Below, piece after piece: positions 1 through 13,832 of a DNA stretch of 64,000 nt; the stretch's first letter is position 1; each line of letters starts with the position of its first letter. Made by a program: the position numbers and the translations under genes. The notes beneath the pieces were generated by a model, which saw only the letters and a program-made list of their open reading frames with translations, was not told the origin of the DNA and made no database searches. This stretch comes from Epiperipatus broadwayi (lineage: Eukaryota > Onychophora > Udeonychophora > Euonychophora > Peripatidae), in assembly GCA_028023455.1 (NCBI GenBank), contig JAQFVV010012498.1:1304001-1368000 (forward strand), in the 5' to 3' direction.

Positions 1-3000
1 TTTTATAAAAAAATATAATTTCATATAATAAGAAATATTAAGTTTTTTTGGTTCTTACTAATTCAGTTAACCAACATTAATTTTAAATAGAATTGTTTTC
101 ACATTCAATGATTATGATTGCAAAACAATATTTCAAAGATGAAAAATATTACATTAGTTTAAAAACCATCTTTCCCTTTTATTATAATAGTGAAAAGGCT
201 CTACACAATACCATTTTGGAGAGAAATAAGGATAAAGAAAAACATGTTTAAAGTATTAATAAAACTATTCCTTACCATTAATTATTGCTTATTTAAAAAT
301 GTCTATAAATGTAGATATAATTTAAAGATAAATGTGCACATTACAACACTTTAGATACCATGGTTTTATTTCTTTTTTGAGTTCTTCTTTGAAATTTTGT
401 AATTTTCAGGTTGTCCCCTCTTGGTTTTCTTCTAGTAATTTACAAATCATGCTAATTCCATTTTCTAATGTACTAATTTTTAAGTTATGTTTCACACAGA
501 ACATTTTTTTTTCAACTATGGGACAGTCATGCTTTTGGGTGAAATCAAGCTTTGTTGCAGCTAGGGATATTCTCCTTCTTTACATATTTTTAGTGACCCA
601 GTTACATGGTGAGGATTGGATGATGCTCAGCTTTTAATTAAAACTTAGTACATGATTTTTTCAAATTCAGTTTAAAAACAGTTTTTTCTTTACTTGTAGT
701 GAGATGAGTTTTACTTCAGACTACTAAACTGTTCTCTCCATAGCTGGGCTGCTACTGTTTTCTTCAACAGTTTAACCAAAGTTAACTGCTAGTTTTCTTT
801 GAGTCAAGAAATACTATTCTTCATGAGATGCAGATCTATTGATTTAACCTGCCACTACCTTATTATTTTGCATCAATCCTATATTCATTTAATCACATCT
901 TATATTGTTCATAATTAACTTAAACATTGACTAAAGATTGTTGATTTATTTCTTCTCTTTTGTAATTAAAAAATTTCTGTGTAATCATTTTCCTCTTATG
1001 CCAAAAATAAAATAATTTTTTAATTATCCTTTGATTTGGAAAATATTGCCTTTTGTTTTGGTGAGAGATAAAAAGAGAAGAAAAAACCCAATTTTAATTA
1101 ATTAAAACAAAATTTAACAAATGTGTTAAAGCATTATTTTTATTTATTTTCTATTAAAACTCTTATAAACATAAAATTTTACCTATTTATTTCTCCTATA
1201 ACATTTTAAAAGTTAACATTATTCAATAAATAACTGAAGAAATAAAATTATGTATCTTAATTCTTTTTCAAAATTAAAACTGGTAAATCAACTTATTGGA
1301 AAAAAAAGAGCAAAAATTGTTTATTTTATACTTTTCTCTTTTACAACAATTTATACCACATTATAATAATCATATTACCATGTTTTTAAAAAGTATGAAA
1401 ATTTTTATATTATCATTAAACAAAGAAACATATTTTAAAAAAATCAAATATCCATTATTATTAAAAATACATGAGAAAATAAAATGTAACATTTCTCCAT
1501 TAATTAAATATAATTTTAATTTATGAATCTTATAATGTTAACTTGGCCAGAGTTGGCTACTGTATACAATATTACATTATATATATAATAATTAAATTTG
1601 GCTTTAGATATATGTATACACATATAAAAATTCTAATTGCTTGATATCTCATACATGTGTGATTATGCATATATATATATATATATATATTTGTGATATT
1701 TCATTTTTAATTATTATTTGTTATTAAATTTCTTTGTTGATTAAAATTGTTTTCTAGTGTCCAAATAATTCTTTATTTTTATCTATGCATCTTATCTCAT
1801 GGTAATCTTTTTTTATATATAAATGTACCATCTTGGTCTAGATTTAAATCTAGAATTATTATATTCCTAAAAAAATGTTCACTTTATTTATTTTTTCAAT
1901 TGATTTAAAAAGATCAATAATTTACTTTATTAATACATAGTTATTAATAGTACATTCTAATATAAGAAATCATTTAATATTTCAATTTAAATTTTTTAAC
2001 AGATATATCATATTGTATTATAATAAAATTAATTCTTTATTATTGTAAAGATTTAATAGATTGCATTACATATTGATTTGTTTATTAATATTTTTATTTA
2101 CTGCATAATTTAACAAATAATAGAGAACATAAATAAACAAAATAATCAATTATTATTTAGTGTGTGTATATATAAATATGTGTTTTATATTTATACAATT
2201 AAAATAATATTAAGTCATATATATTTAAGGTATTAAATTGTAAGGGTATTTTACAATCCTATCTATACAAGTCCTTATTTATTCACAACAGTAAATCAAA
2301 CCCAGTTAAAACATAAACTAGATTATAGATAGTTGGATATGCACTATCAATTGTTTTATAATGCAGGTATACTTATATACACACACATGACAGAACTCTG
2401 TTTTATTAAATCTTAGATTAAATAATGCCAAAATGGAATAATTTATCTTTTTCAAAGTAGATCTTTCATATATATTAACAATAAAGTATTTATTAATGTA
2501 CTAGATGTCACAATTTATGAGTTCAACTTAGGCATAGTATTGACCTAATGTCAAGTCAATACCTAGGGCAAACAAGTGTTAGAAAATGAGAGTGGAATTA
2601 TACTATTTAGTACATGCAACAATAGACAAGTGCAGCAATGAAAGAGGAAATGTAAAAGCTCATATATTAGGCAACATAAACTAGACATGATATAAAAGCA
2701 AACCCAGTTCATTTCCATTATCTTTTGTTATTTATCAAAGGATAGGATAACCACCCACAAACAATATCTCAAGATCGAATCGTAGAAGGCAAGGAAAGAT
2801 GGATGATTTCTTCAAAAATCCTATATCAGCTGTATAATTTTCACATAACAAAAAGTTGAAAGAAATTGTATTCAACTTTTGAAATAAGAAAAGTTGATAA
2901 TTTCTAGCAGTTGAATAAAAGAATTGAACTGATTTTGAGTTAACAATTAAAAATAAAAGACTGTGCTATTATTTGAATAAGAAAAAAAGAATAGAGTACA

Positions 3001-6000
3001 TCACCAGTTTATATAGATAAATGATGAGTAACATTTTTCTTTTACATAATTTGCTAAATGCCAAATAAAGAACTGAAGAAAATTAAATCTATTATAAAGT
3101 ACTAAGAAATGTATTCTTGTTAAATAAAGTCACCATAGGACCTGAATGCTATTTTCCCAATCATAGAGGTATAATGATTTAATTAATTCATCTATAAAAT
3201 GCCTAAAAAACATCAAAAAACCTGTACAAAATGTCTGAATGAATCCAGGAGGAAAGCAGCTGCAGAAAATGGAAACAAAATTGTTCCAAGTGCATTGCTG
3301 AGGATTTCCAACAATTGAGGAAAGACTTACCTAGAGTATAATGAAAAGAAGGATGAGAGACTGTATCCATAAGAGACATTATCCCTAGAATCACAGACTT
3401 ATGTTTGTAAAATTCTATGATCATTTTATTTATACACTTAGAAATTTCAATGTGCCTACACTTGGAAGAGTCCATATATTCAAAAGCAACATAGTATAGG
3501 GGAAATACTTAGATATTTTTATGTAAATAATGTTTAGGTCAGTTTCCTATGTAATGACTTGACATTTGGTTCACCACATGTAATATGGGATAAGGTAAGA
3601 GTTTTTATACTATTCCATATTAATTACATGTACTATTACAGAACAGAGTTTGTGTTGTTTGCTTATTTTAACTAATAGTTGTTATATTTATTTTTATTCT
3701 GTGTGAATGACTAATATTCTTATGTGGATGTTCTTTTCAGTCAACCATCACAGTCATACATAGGCAAGAGGTTCCAAAGAAGATCATTGGAATTTGATGA
3801 TGGGGATGTTATATATATGGCCATGTAACATTGTCAATTAGTTAATCAGCTTCACAGTCAATGTAATCATGATTTTTTTTGAAAATTTAATTTGCCTTGT
3901 AAATAGTGAGTGTTATGTATCTCTACCAAGGGATGGGGTTGGAATAATGGATACTTTTAATCAATGATATAATAGAAATACATACTTGATACATATAATT
4001 GCATCCTTTGTTATGTTAAATGAGTTTTAAATTTTATTTGTTATTAATAAATGTTGTTAATTTGATTTAAAATTTAACTGGTCTCTAGTTTATCAGAATC
4101 ATTCATACACCCATCCATCAATTTATTTGGTGACATATATGCAAACACACAATCTTTTTCATATATATATAATGATACAATGATAGAGGTGGATGCATTT
4201 TAAGTCAATGGGAACCTATATAAAGGTGTGAGAGTTGTTATACAAAGTAAATTCACTTTCAAAGAGAGTGGAAGGCAACATTCTCCCTGAGTTTGAATAC
4301 TGAGGCTTAATGAAATCCGAAAGAGGAGTGAGGCATGGCTAAAGTAGTCTAAATTGTATCTGAATTTAACATGTAAACTTAGAGCTATTTTATTGGAGGT
4401 AGATATGATCAGTGGTTAGGTACTTCATCATGTCATTCATAGCATCCTACCCAAAGACCCTAGGTATGACTGTAGTGAGATGGGATCTCCCCTCTTCTGG
4501 TGAGAACCCAGACTATTACAATATATATATATATAATTATTTTAATAGGCATTTAAAAATATAGAATATTTTATATTAAATAAATAAATATACAAGGTAT
4601 GTTTATATATTGTTTAAATTATGACAGTAAAATGTATTATAATTTGAATATTTAGTTTAATATTATTATTTTTTTATAATATTTATTTATTATACAGTTA
4701 AAAAAAACATTTTTATTTCATGAACACTGATGTATTTCAAAAAACTTTTTACCGAGTTAAATTTAACTCATCATAACAAAGATCATAGCAATAAATTACA
4801 TTTGAGTGAAACAATATAAACAATATCTAAGACAGTGACTTAAATGTGTTATCATTTCTGATCTTAGATTGGTTATTTTCTCTTAATCTGTATCTCAATA
4901 AATAAAGTCAATGCCTATATAATAACATTAATAGTTGGATTTTAAAAATTAATGGCTAGGTAAAAAAAAACATTTGCCCCCAAAGACTTCTGTTTTTTGA
5001 GATATTTGCAAACATCTTATAATAAATCATGTCAATGTCCAAAATATTTACAGTACTTCAGGAATATATAAATTTACAGAATGATTCCAGTACAGCAGTG
5101 TATATTATTAAGAAAGTAATTTAAATGATTCAAAGGTACTAAAATGTTTATTATGAAATACCTAAAGTTTAACTAATAATATTAATATAAAAATGGAAAT
5201 ATTAAATGTGCACATTGTTCAAGTGGATAAACAATTTGTTTTAAATGCTATAATTGGCATTTAATTAGACTTAAATATCATGCTTATTTAATATATCTTC
5301 ATATGGAAAGCATCATGGGAAATTAACAAGAGCTCTAAAGTCTAATAAACTTTAATTTTATTGTGTTTCTGCAAATATTGTTATTATGTTGATATGTATT
5401 AATAAATATGCTTTTTAAAAAAGTTTTAGTTAAGGAATATGTCTGATAATTCTTAGATAAACTAAACAGGTCATATGGTTTCATTATTTATTTATTTACT
5501 TTAGAATGCATGTGTTTGTTTATAAGATCTATTTATATAAACTAACAAAAAGAAAATTTTAATTATTTAGAAAACAAAATGTAAATATATTTTGCTAATA
5601 TTAATTTTGTTTTTATTTAAAATTTTATAGTATATTTTCTTGTTTTCATTATAAGAATTCACAAATTATCTTTGTTGTTATATATTTAAAAAAAATTACA
5701 TTGATTTTTATCATAATTTCTGTATTTAAATTAATAATTTTACTTTTATGATTGCAAGAAAATAGGAAACAAATTAAACATACTTAGTTAAATTTTTTTT
5801 TACATTATTTTTAGTATTTTTTTTGTAAGTATTTATATAATGATAATATTTTTTTTCTGGTTTATTAGTGTATCATTTACAACATCTGATAGATAGATAC
5901 ATAAAAAATTTACACAATTTAAGCAAGAAATAAAAACAGATAATTAATTCATAATCAAATAGCATAACAAAGATTATTTCATTTACTTATATATATATAT
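1..6000. other. AT-rich non-coding stretch
   Basis: No gene is recognised. The longest open frame (positions 332-637, plus) has no recognisable domain and uneven composition. The opposite strand across the same bases is also largely open but broken by stops, and resembles nothing I know. A 90-codon frame at 3203-3475 (minus) is equally anonymous. Short TA tracts lie near 1666-1690 and 4521-4536. A small hairpin built on GGTATTGAC / GTCAATACC lies at about 2538-2564. The rest is A/T-rich single-copy-looking sequence, such as an intron or intergenic DNA. Confidence 0.6.
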
Positions 6001-6002
6001 TC

Positions 6003-7505
6003 AAGCTTACTACATCTGTCCCATCTATCTTACATAATTGATACACATGAAAACATACATGTGAAAAAGACAAATGATCTCTAAAATTGGTATTTTGTGC
6101 TGAATCAGCACTCATCAGTTAGTCCAGATCACCATCTCCCACACATATATACAATCAATGCTCAATTTATATTAATATAACAAATCTTTAAACTTTAATG
6201 GACAAACTTAAATTTTTTCCACTCTTCAATTCTTCAGCCATTCATTTCATTGAAAATCTGAGGATGGAATGCTCAAAGTGCTTGTTGATACCAATATTAT
6301 TGTCATACGCATGTTGATCTTGAGTCAATCTGACCCCTGACACAGAGGACCTTAATATGTTTATTTAATTACTACAGAAGACAGATGGGAAGAATACAGG
6401 CTGAATATGTAAAATATACATATTGTCTATAATAAACATAATATAATTAATTATAAAGGGACATGAACTTAAACTTTTAAGCTCTTTACAGCTATTGAAT
6501 CAATCTTATACATCTGATACTCATGACCACATACATGTGAAAAAGATAAATGATTTTCAAGATACGTATTTTGTGCTGAATCAGCACTCACTAATTGGTC
6601 CAGATCACCATATTCCACACATAAATATATCATCAATGTTCAATTTATATTAAGATAGCAAATCTTTAAGCTTTAATAGATAAGCTTCAATCATTTCATC
6701 GAAAATTCAAGGATGGAATGCTCAAAACCCTTGTTGATGCCAATATTATTGTCATACTTATGTTAATCTTAAGTCAATCTGATGCTTCACATATAGTACC
6801 TTAATATATCCATTTAATTATACAGAAGAGGGTGGGCGGAATACAAGCTGTTCATTAAATGGACATATTAAGGTACCATATGTGAGAGGTCTGACTGAAT
6901 TAAGATCAACATGGCTATCACAATAATATTGGCATCAACAAAGACTTTGAGCATTCCATCAAATTTTCAATGAAATGAATGGCTGAAGAGTTGGAAAGTG
7001 GAAAAAATTAAAGCATGTCCATTAAAGTTTGAAGATTTGCTATCTTAATATAAACTGAGCACTGATTGAATATATGTGAGGGAGATGGTGATCTGGACCA
7101 ACTGATGAGTGCTGGTTCAGGATAAAATATGTATATTGGAGATCATTTATTCACATGTATGTGGTCATGTGTATCTGTTACCTAAAATAAACTGGAAAGA
7201 TATAGAGATCTTGAAAGTTCAAGTTCAAGTCCCTTATAATTACATTGTTTAGTATAGACAATATATAGTTAAATATTACATATTCAGCCCTGCATTTTGC
7301 CCATCCCTCTTCTGTATAATTAAATGGACATATTAAGGCACTATGTGTGAGGGGTCAGATTGACTTAAGATCAACATGGATATGACAATAATATTGGCAC
7401 CAACATGGGCTTTGAGCATTCCATCCTCAGATTTTCAATGAAATGGTTGGCTGAAGAATTAAACAGTGGAGAAAATTGAAGTTTGTCATTAAAGTTTAAA
7501 GATTA
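6003..7505. repeat. Inverted array of ~470 bp units (family F1)
   Basis: Two units read in one direction (about 6003-6460 and 6461-6846) and two in the other (about 6848-7240 and 7241-7500), joined near 6847. Period is about 478 bp on the left (TATCTTACAT at 6027 recurs as ATCTTATACAT near 6505) and about 467 bp on the right (ACATATTAAGG at 6858 and 7325). Every unit carries the blocks TGTGCTGAATCAGCACTCA (or its complement), CAGATCACCATCTCCCACA, CTTCAGCCATTCATTTCATT and CAATATTATTGTCATA, diverged between copies. The right side has GTTCAAGTCCC near 7225, which resembles a Pol III B box. The same family forms a foldback at 47.5-48.1 kb. No protein is encoded. Confidence 0.8.
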
Positions 7506-10115
7506 TGTCAAAAAATAAAAGTTCATTTACAACATTGTAAATGTAAATTTAATTGATGCTGCAATGTTTTTGTAAAAAAGAATAATTAAAACTCTTGGAA
7601 TCTTTTATTTTAAACTCATTAAGCTCACCTAATTATAGAAATATTAGATTTGTTCATTTAATTTCTCCATTACCTCTTAAATATGGAAGAGGCTGAAATA
7701 GTTATATAATGAATTCACAACAGAACCTATTAGAGTTTATATATTTGTTGCAAGTGTAATAATAATTAAAATGGAATACTTTTTTTAGAAGATTCATGAC
7801 TGTATGCCTCTAGTATTTCTATTATCACAAAACAAGGGAATGTATAGAGAACAATACAGTAAAAATCATACTTCTTCACATCAGAGTAGAACTTTTATAT
7901 ACATCCATATGTGGTTTGCCAATGTCATTGACTGATAATGCCTTTCTACAGCTTTAAGTTACATACTAAACAAAGTATCATGTGATTATTCTAACATCTT
8001 TTTAATATCTGTGTTAGAAAGAATAATCTATTCTATTTTTTTAAACTTTACAGTAATCGGTGCAAACTTCCAAATAAAAGTCTCCAAAATGCAATTGCCA
8101 TGAAAGCTTTGTTTGATATAGTAATCTTTGGCAAAGAATCAAGCCAGAATATAAATAAAATCATATAAAACATATGGCTGTTGGATTTTAGTATTAGCTC
8201 TATATAATTATCTTGGATTCAAAAACTTAAAACATTTATATCTCAGTTGCTGTGTAAATGAAGTATAAAAGAGTTAATCTAAAAAAATATAGCTGCTGGC
8301 TGTTTAGGATAAAATATATCATTCCTTGTTGAAGAAAATTGACAAACAATAACTATTCTGGGAATTTGAAAAGTACTATATCTAGTATTCACTGATTGCC
8401 TTAAGATTATAAGAAATGAGTATGGGATAAAATAAATTGAGTCAATTAGTGATTTTAATGTATAGCTTAAGACTCTATTTATGACTACATTATTTTTATT
8501 GCAACTCACATGATTAGTGTGGCATTGAAGAGAGCCACTAGAAGTGACATTAATTTTTTTTTTTCTTTTTACTGAAAAAGAGTTATTTTATCATCAATGC
8601 AACTATTTTCATTAGAGTAAAATAATGAAATAAATGGTTTTATGCGGGTAAAAGCAATTCAGGCCAATATAGAAGACGATTTAATGAATCATGTTTATCC
8701 GTAATATCAATATGTGCTTTAACCACAGCATACATCTAGTGATATTTTTTTTACAAAATGTATATTTATTATACTATCTTAGATTAATCATTCAAATATC
8801 CAAAGCCTTGCATCCAATAACTAATATGTTAATTTAATATATAAATCTTCTATTTCTTACATTTTTTTCGTGCGATTTCATAAATCATAAAACTTGCTTT
8901 TTAGTATATTAATAAGTAGAGCAGAGAAATCTTTATTTTATAGGCATAAATCAGTGTTTTATATATATATTAGTAATAAAGTATTTTTTCTGTAAAAACA
9001 AATTAAAGTTTTAATGAAACATTTTAAATTTCAGATTTTATTTCTGTTTATTCATAATTTCTAAATTGGTATATTAAATTGAAAATGAATAATTCATAAT
9101 AACAGCGTCGTCGGAAAGGGTTATCAGCCAATCAGAACTGTATAATATTAGTAAAAGTTAATATGGATTAGTGATCTTGTTAATGGTATATTTTATTGAA
9201 GCACATCTATAAATAAAGAGGAGATTGAAAGAGCAATCTAGTCAGGAATTTAAAATTTTATTTCTATGAAAATCATATTTTTCAATTCAAACTCTTTCTA
9301 AGTAATGGATTACTGATTTCAATCTCTAAATAGAAAGCAATGAAATACCATTTATGTAGAAATAAAATATAAAATATCAAATAATATCTATATACATATG
9401 GGCTAATGTAACAGAGCCACATACGCATTTTAAAGTTTATACGTCTATATAGTCTCTGAATTCCCCGATAACAATTATAAGACAGGTTGAGTAAATAATG
9501 TCAAAATTAAAAGCTTTTTATCTTTATCTATTGTACAATTCTACTCTACATAAGCCAAAGATATGAAGACATTATAAACAATATTAATTACTATAGCTAA
9601 AGATTTAGTGAACTATATTAAATGGCTATCAAAACTTGCTACGAAACACATATAAAACATACTTTATATTACATTTACTGGTATACTATTTAGTATCTTG
9701 TGTACTTTGTAGAAACCCAACCTCTATTCAACTTAAATAGTCTAAGCACGTATTAAAAAAGCAATTATCCATGAGCTGCATCCAAAATAATAAATACAGT
9801 ACATATATAAAATTATTGGTGAGTCCTACTGTTAATTGGATTTAGCAAACACTTCAAAAATATCATAAAAATAAAAAATTGTGTATAGTAGACACGATAC
9901 AACAGTTGTTTATAATAAATCATTTTAGTGAGAGCTTTGCCATAGTTAGATTTTATTTATTAAATTATATACATTAATTTTGATGCTTGTAGTTATCAAT
10001 TGCAATACCAAACTTTGAGATGAGTCACACAAATGCTCATTACATGTGCATTTAGAACAAGTCTGGCTTATAACATCTATATGCCATAAACATCACATAC
10101 CATCATTTATTTATG
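7505..10115. other. AT-rich non-coding stretch
   Basis: Nothing recognisable. The only notable frame (8279-8509, minus, 76 codons) has no domain, and its composition is what random AT-rich DNA would give. There are short homopolymers and a small TA tract near 8960. Confidence 0.55.
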
Positions 10116-10127
10116 CTTGCTGATAAC

Positions 10128-10426
10128 TGTTTTTAAAACAGGCAAAACAATCTATACAGTATTGCTACTCAGTGCAAGCCAAAGTAATCAATTGATGCTA
10201 GAAGGCTTGGACATAAAATCTCCATCCAGTGCCTACTCATCTGATATCCCCAGACTAGTTTCTGGCTTGTGGCCTTCATCAGTGAGAATGAGATTTTCAG
10301 CACAAGCCTTCTGGTATCCATTGATTACTCTGGTTTGCACTGAGTGGAAATACTGTGTGGAGATTTTTGCCTGTTTTAATAACAGTTATCAGCAATCATA
10401 AAAAATGGTGATCATGTGATGTTTAT
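10128..10426. repeat. Foldback copy of repeat family F2
   Basis: An inverted repeat. The left arm (about 10134-10216) carries AGGCAAAACAATCTATACAG and TAGAAGGCTTGG. The right arm (about 10300-10382) carries CAAGCCTTCTGG and the complement of the left start. The loop holds CCAGACTAGTTTCTGGCTTGTGGCC. The copy ends at 10411-10426 with GATCATGTGATGTTTA, which recurs at three other places in the window. The 94-codon frame over it (10117-10401) is a by-product of the repeat, not a gene. Confidence 0.75.
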
Positions 10427-10437
10427 TGGCTTAAAAC

Positions 10438-10846
10438 TAATCCTGCTTAATAGGATAGTCATTTCTATGGTTATTAAAAAACCAAAGACACCAAAATGTA
10501 TAAGTACTGAACTGAGTTCAGACTTATATGACTTTATAAGCTAATGAGATTGGATTGAAAATATTATTGTGTTTTTAATTTAAGACTTATAGTTTGGTAG
10601 TTAAGTAGAGATAAAAGGTGGCTGTTGGAGTGTTGCATTAGATCCTAAGATCTAGGTGCAGTGCTCTCACATCCAAAGCTCCCCACTGACAAAGGCCACA
10701 AGCCAGAAATTAGTCTGGAGAAATTGAATGAATAGGCACTAGATGGGGATTTTATACATAAGCCTTCTGGCATCCAATGATTACTCTGTCTTGCACTGAG
10801 TGGCAATACTGTATGGAGAGTTTTGCCTGTTTAATCTATCTGCCAT
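10438..10846 (+). repeat. Repeat family F2, longer copy
   Basis: Starts with AATCCTGCTTAATAGGATAG and runs collinear with the copy at about 45050-45503 through AAAGACACCA, GCATTAGA-CCTAAGATCTAGG, AAGGCCACAAGCCAGAAA and GCACTGAGTGGCAATACTG to TTTTGCCTG. It lies directly after the foldback copy, so the pair looks like a tandem or template-switched insertion. It stops before the GATCATGTGATG end seen in other copies, so it is probably 3'-truncated. I see no coding capacity. Confidence 0.75.
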
Positions 10847-11948
10847 GTTCTATGATGTAATTTTAAATTTGAACTGAGTAAAGTTTCATGTTACATTTTT
10901 AGGCTAGGCATTTTTTTTCCAGGTAATTGGCATATATCAAATCCAGTTAACCATATATTATTAATCAAAAAATAAATACTTGACTACTTTTGGTAGAGGG
11001 CAAAACAAGAATAAAAATTCTCATCTTTCAGCAATTGTCAGGCTGTTTTCTACTTTACAGATTTTCTTTGAAAAGTTGATAGAGAAGCTTTTGGTCTGCA
11101 ATAAGTTAGTTAAAAATTGTTTTATTTTGCCATGATACACACACGCACACACACACATATATATATATTAACTAACTAAAGTAAATATAAATTAAATAAA
11201 TAAATAAATAAAAACAAATACAATTATTTCTCTAAATAGATGCTTTAATATTTTAAATAGAATATTGGTGTCCATCAAAAATTATAGCAAAATGTCTTCC
11301 TACAAAATTTAAATGTTAAAATTTTAAGATTAAACTTCATTTGCATATCTGATACTGCAATTAATTTCAATATCTTAAAAACTTTTTTATAAAAACCTTT
11401 CTTTACAAGACTTTTCTTAAACAATCAAATGGTGACACATTATAAATATCTTATAGTTATTTTTTTGTAAAAAAGACACAAACAAAAAAAAAAAACTTTA
11501 ACTTATGAGACTTTACAAAAATAATAAATTATTAATTAAACACACACACACACACACATATATAGTGGTGATACAAGTTGATGAGTATGTGACATGCATG
11601 ATTACTAGCAGGCATCACTAGACTGAAGTCATGAAACAGACTCACAAGGGATAATTTCATTCCCCATTTAAAAAAGCTTGTCATAATTTAGCAATCATAC
11701 ATGCCCAATAAATTAGTCATTATTGTACATGAACACCCATGACAGGTACAATTTTTTTATTACTCCATCTAATGTATGGCAAGATCAGTAGATGGAAAAT
11801 GCTATGTAGTTATGAAATTTAATAGTTAGATTTATAACAAACTATAAATAAAAATATAAAAATTAGTTTTAAATGTCTTTTATTAATTCCATACCTTAAT
11901 AAAATGAAATGAAGAGATTCAATCCATAAACTTAAATCTCTCACATTT

Positions 11949-12120
11949 AATTCCCCTTACACTTAAGTTCAGTTACAATCAATTGTTACTCAGCACAAAC
12001 CTTACTCTAAATAAACACTAAATATGGAGTCAAGACTTAATTTCCCTTTCACTTAAGTCCAGTTACAATCAATTGTCACTCAACACAAACTTTACTCTAA
12101 ATAATTAAATATGGAGTAAA
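11949..12120. repeat. Two-unit tandem duplication (~90 bp unit)
   Basis: The block CACTTAAGTTCAGTTACAAT...TTACTCTAAATAAACACTAAATATGGAGT (about 11950-12033) is followed by a diverged second copy (about 12039-12118) in the same direction. Several substitutions and a short deletion separate them, so the duplication is not very recent. It has no coding content. Confidence 0.8.
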
Positions 12121-12540
12121 ATACAAATACATTCCTGAGAAATATATGTGGACTGTCAGAAAAACATTGAATCAACAATATTAAAAGAGAAATATCTGAT
12201 ACTCATCAATGTGTGACAACACATGGATACAAGTGAACAAAAATTGATTAATCTAGACATAGAGATTAAAATAACTCAACATTACTAATGAGTCCACATC
12301 TATTTCAAAAAAATATGGCCATGGGTGCACATAGCTAAATGGCATTAAATAATAATATCAAATCTTACCTCAATCAAAGTTTATTTAGAAAAACAAATCA
12401 AATGTATAAGAGATCCCTAATTCTAATGCTCATATAAAAATAACTAATTTTTAATCTGATCTAAGAAAGAGATCAAATCTATCTTCATTAAATTATATAA
12501 TGATTAAATAATACTAATAAATATATGATAAAAACAAAAC

Positions 12541-12543
<3 letters not shown>

Positions 12544-12610
<67 letters not shown>
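12544..12610. repeat. (TA)n microsatellite
   Basis: An uninterrupted alternating TA tract of about 67 bp, followed by a second short one at about 12625-12640. It can form a cruciform. Nothing recognisable flanks it. Confidence 0.97.
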
Positions 12611-12613
<3 letters not shown>

Positions 12614-13832
12614 ATTTTGTTTTATATATATATATATATAAGAGAATTACATAATACATGGAGATTGAATTTGTTTATACATGATATGCTTCAGTTTTAG
12701 TTTTAATGAAATAATTTAAACAAAATTGACTAATGATTTTGATAACAATGAGTCTAACTGCATATTTATAATATAGTTCATATTTACCCAGTCTAAAATT
12801 GAACAATATTCCTTTAGTGAAATTCGATCAACAACACAAGCATAGGATGACATAAACTCATGTATACAGTTAACTGGCTTGCAAATCATTCAACTTGAAT
12901 GGAGTTCTGCTATTAAATGCAATATGTTGTTACTTGACATATACTATTTTTAAAAATCTACATGAAAGTTGAAGTATGTTCTCAGCTAGCTCACTGATTG
13001 TTCTCTTTCTTTTGGCAATGGAGACAGTTTTACATCCATGGAGATGAAGAGACAGCCATGAAAAAGAAATTCCCTGAGAGGAATCATGGTTGTACATAGC
13101 CAGACAACATAGCATAGCTTCTTAAATCAATAGAAAAAAATGTCTCTTTGAAACCAAAATTTCTTTTTATATCATATTCCCCTCTTTTTTCACTTAGCAT
13201 TTTCTTATTAAAAGTTTAACACTTTAGCTTTAAATTTTAGTGACATTCACAATAGTCAAGCAGAAAACACATATATTTTCTTTTATTACATTGGATCCTG
13301 ATTTAATTTTCTAGGGGTCATCATTCTATTGTCTATTGGCAGAGTACTGTATACACCATTTTGGTGCTCATATGCTTGGCCTAATTAGTGAACTAATCAT
13401 TGATTATAGTGATTTATTTAAATAGGAAAATGCCTAATGCATTACTTAAATTATTAAACATAATTGTTTGACTTGAGAAATTGATATTTGAGAGAATATT
13501 AATTAAAGGACAATGTAAGATGGCTATGTTATCATTGGGTAAATCTTAAAGAAATAGTTATAATTTATACATTAACAATTCATGTGATTGTTGTGATGAT
13601 CATAGTGGAAAAAGAATATTGTATGAATTTTAACATTATTGTATATATAAATAATAGCAAACATTGTTTATAGAATTTAATAATAAATATAATAAGAGTG
13701 GAATATAATTGATTTAATAGGGTATTTTAAGAAATTATTGAAAATTGAAAATAGTAAAAAAAAATTTTTTTTTATGAAATTGAATTTATTTTTATTCCAA
13801 AAAATAGCATAGTGCTTTAATGTGAAAAAACT

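Larger units (their letters stand above)
10847..13830. other. Non-coding stretch with microsatellites
   Basis: Contains CA/TA tracts near 11141-11169 and 11540-11564, the small tandem duplication at 11949-12120 and the TA tract at 12544-12610 (both listed separately). The 61-codon minus-strand frame at 12930-13115 has no recognisable domain. No gene is supported. Confidence 0.55.

Noticed and set aside
332-637. 101-codon frame as a possible gene
   Set aside because: No domain, hydrophobic low-information sequence; the antisense strand is just as open. AT-rich DNA yields such frames by chance.
6003-7505. CRISPR array
   Set aside because: Units are ~470 bp, diverged, partly inverted and without short repeat/spacer alternation; the context is eukaryotic.
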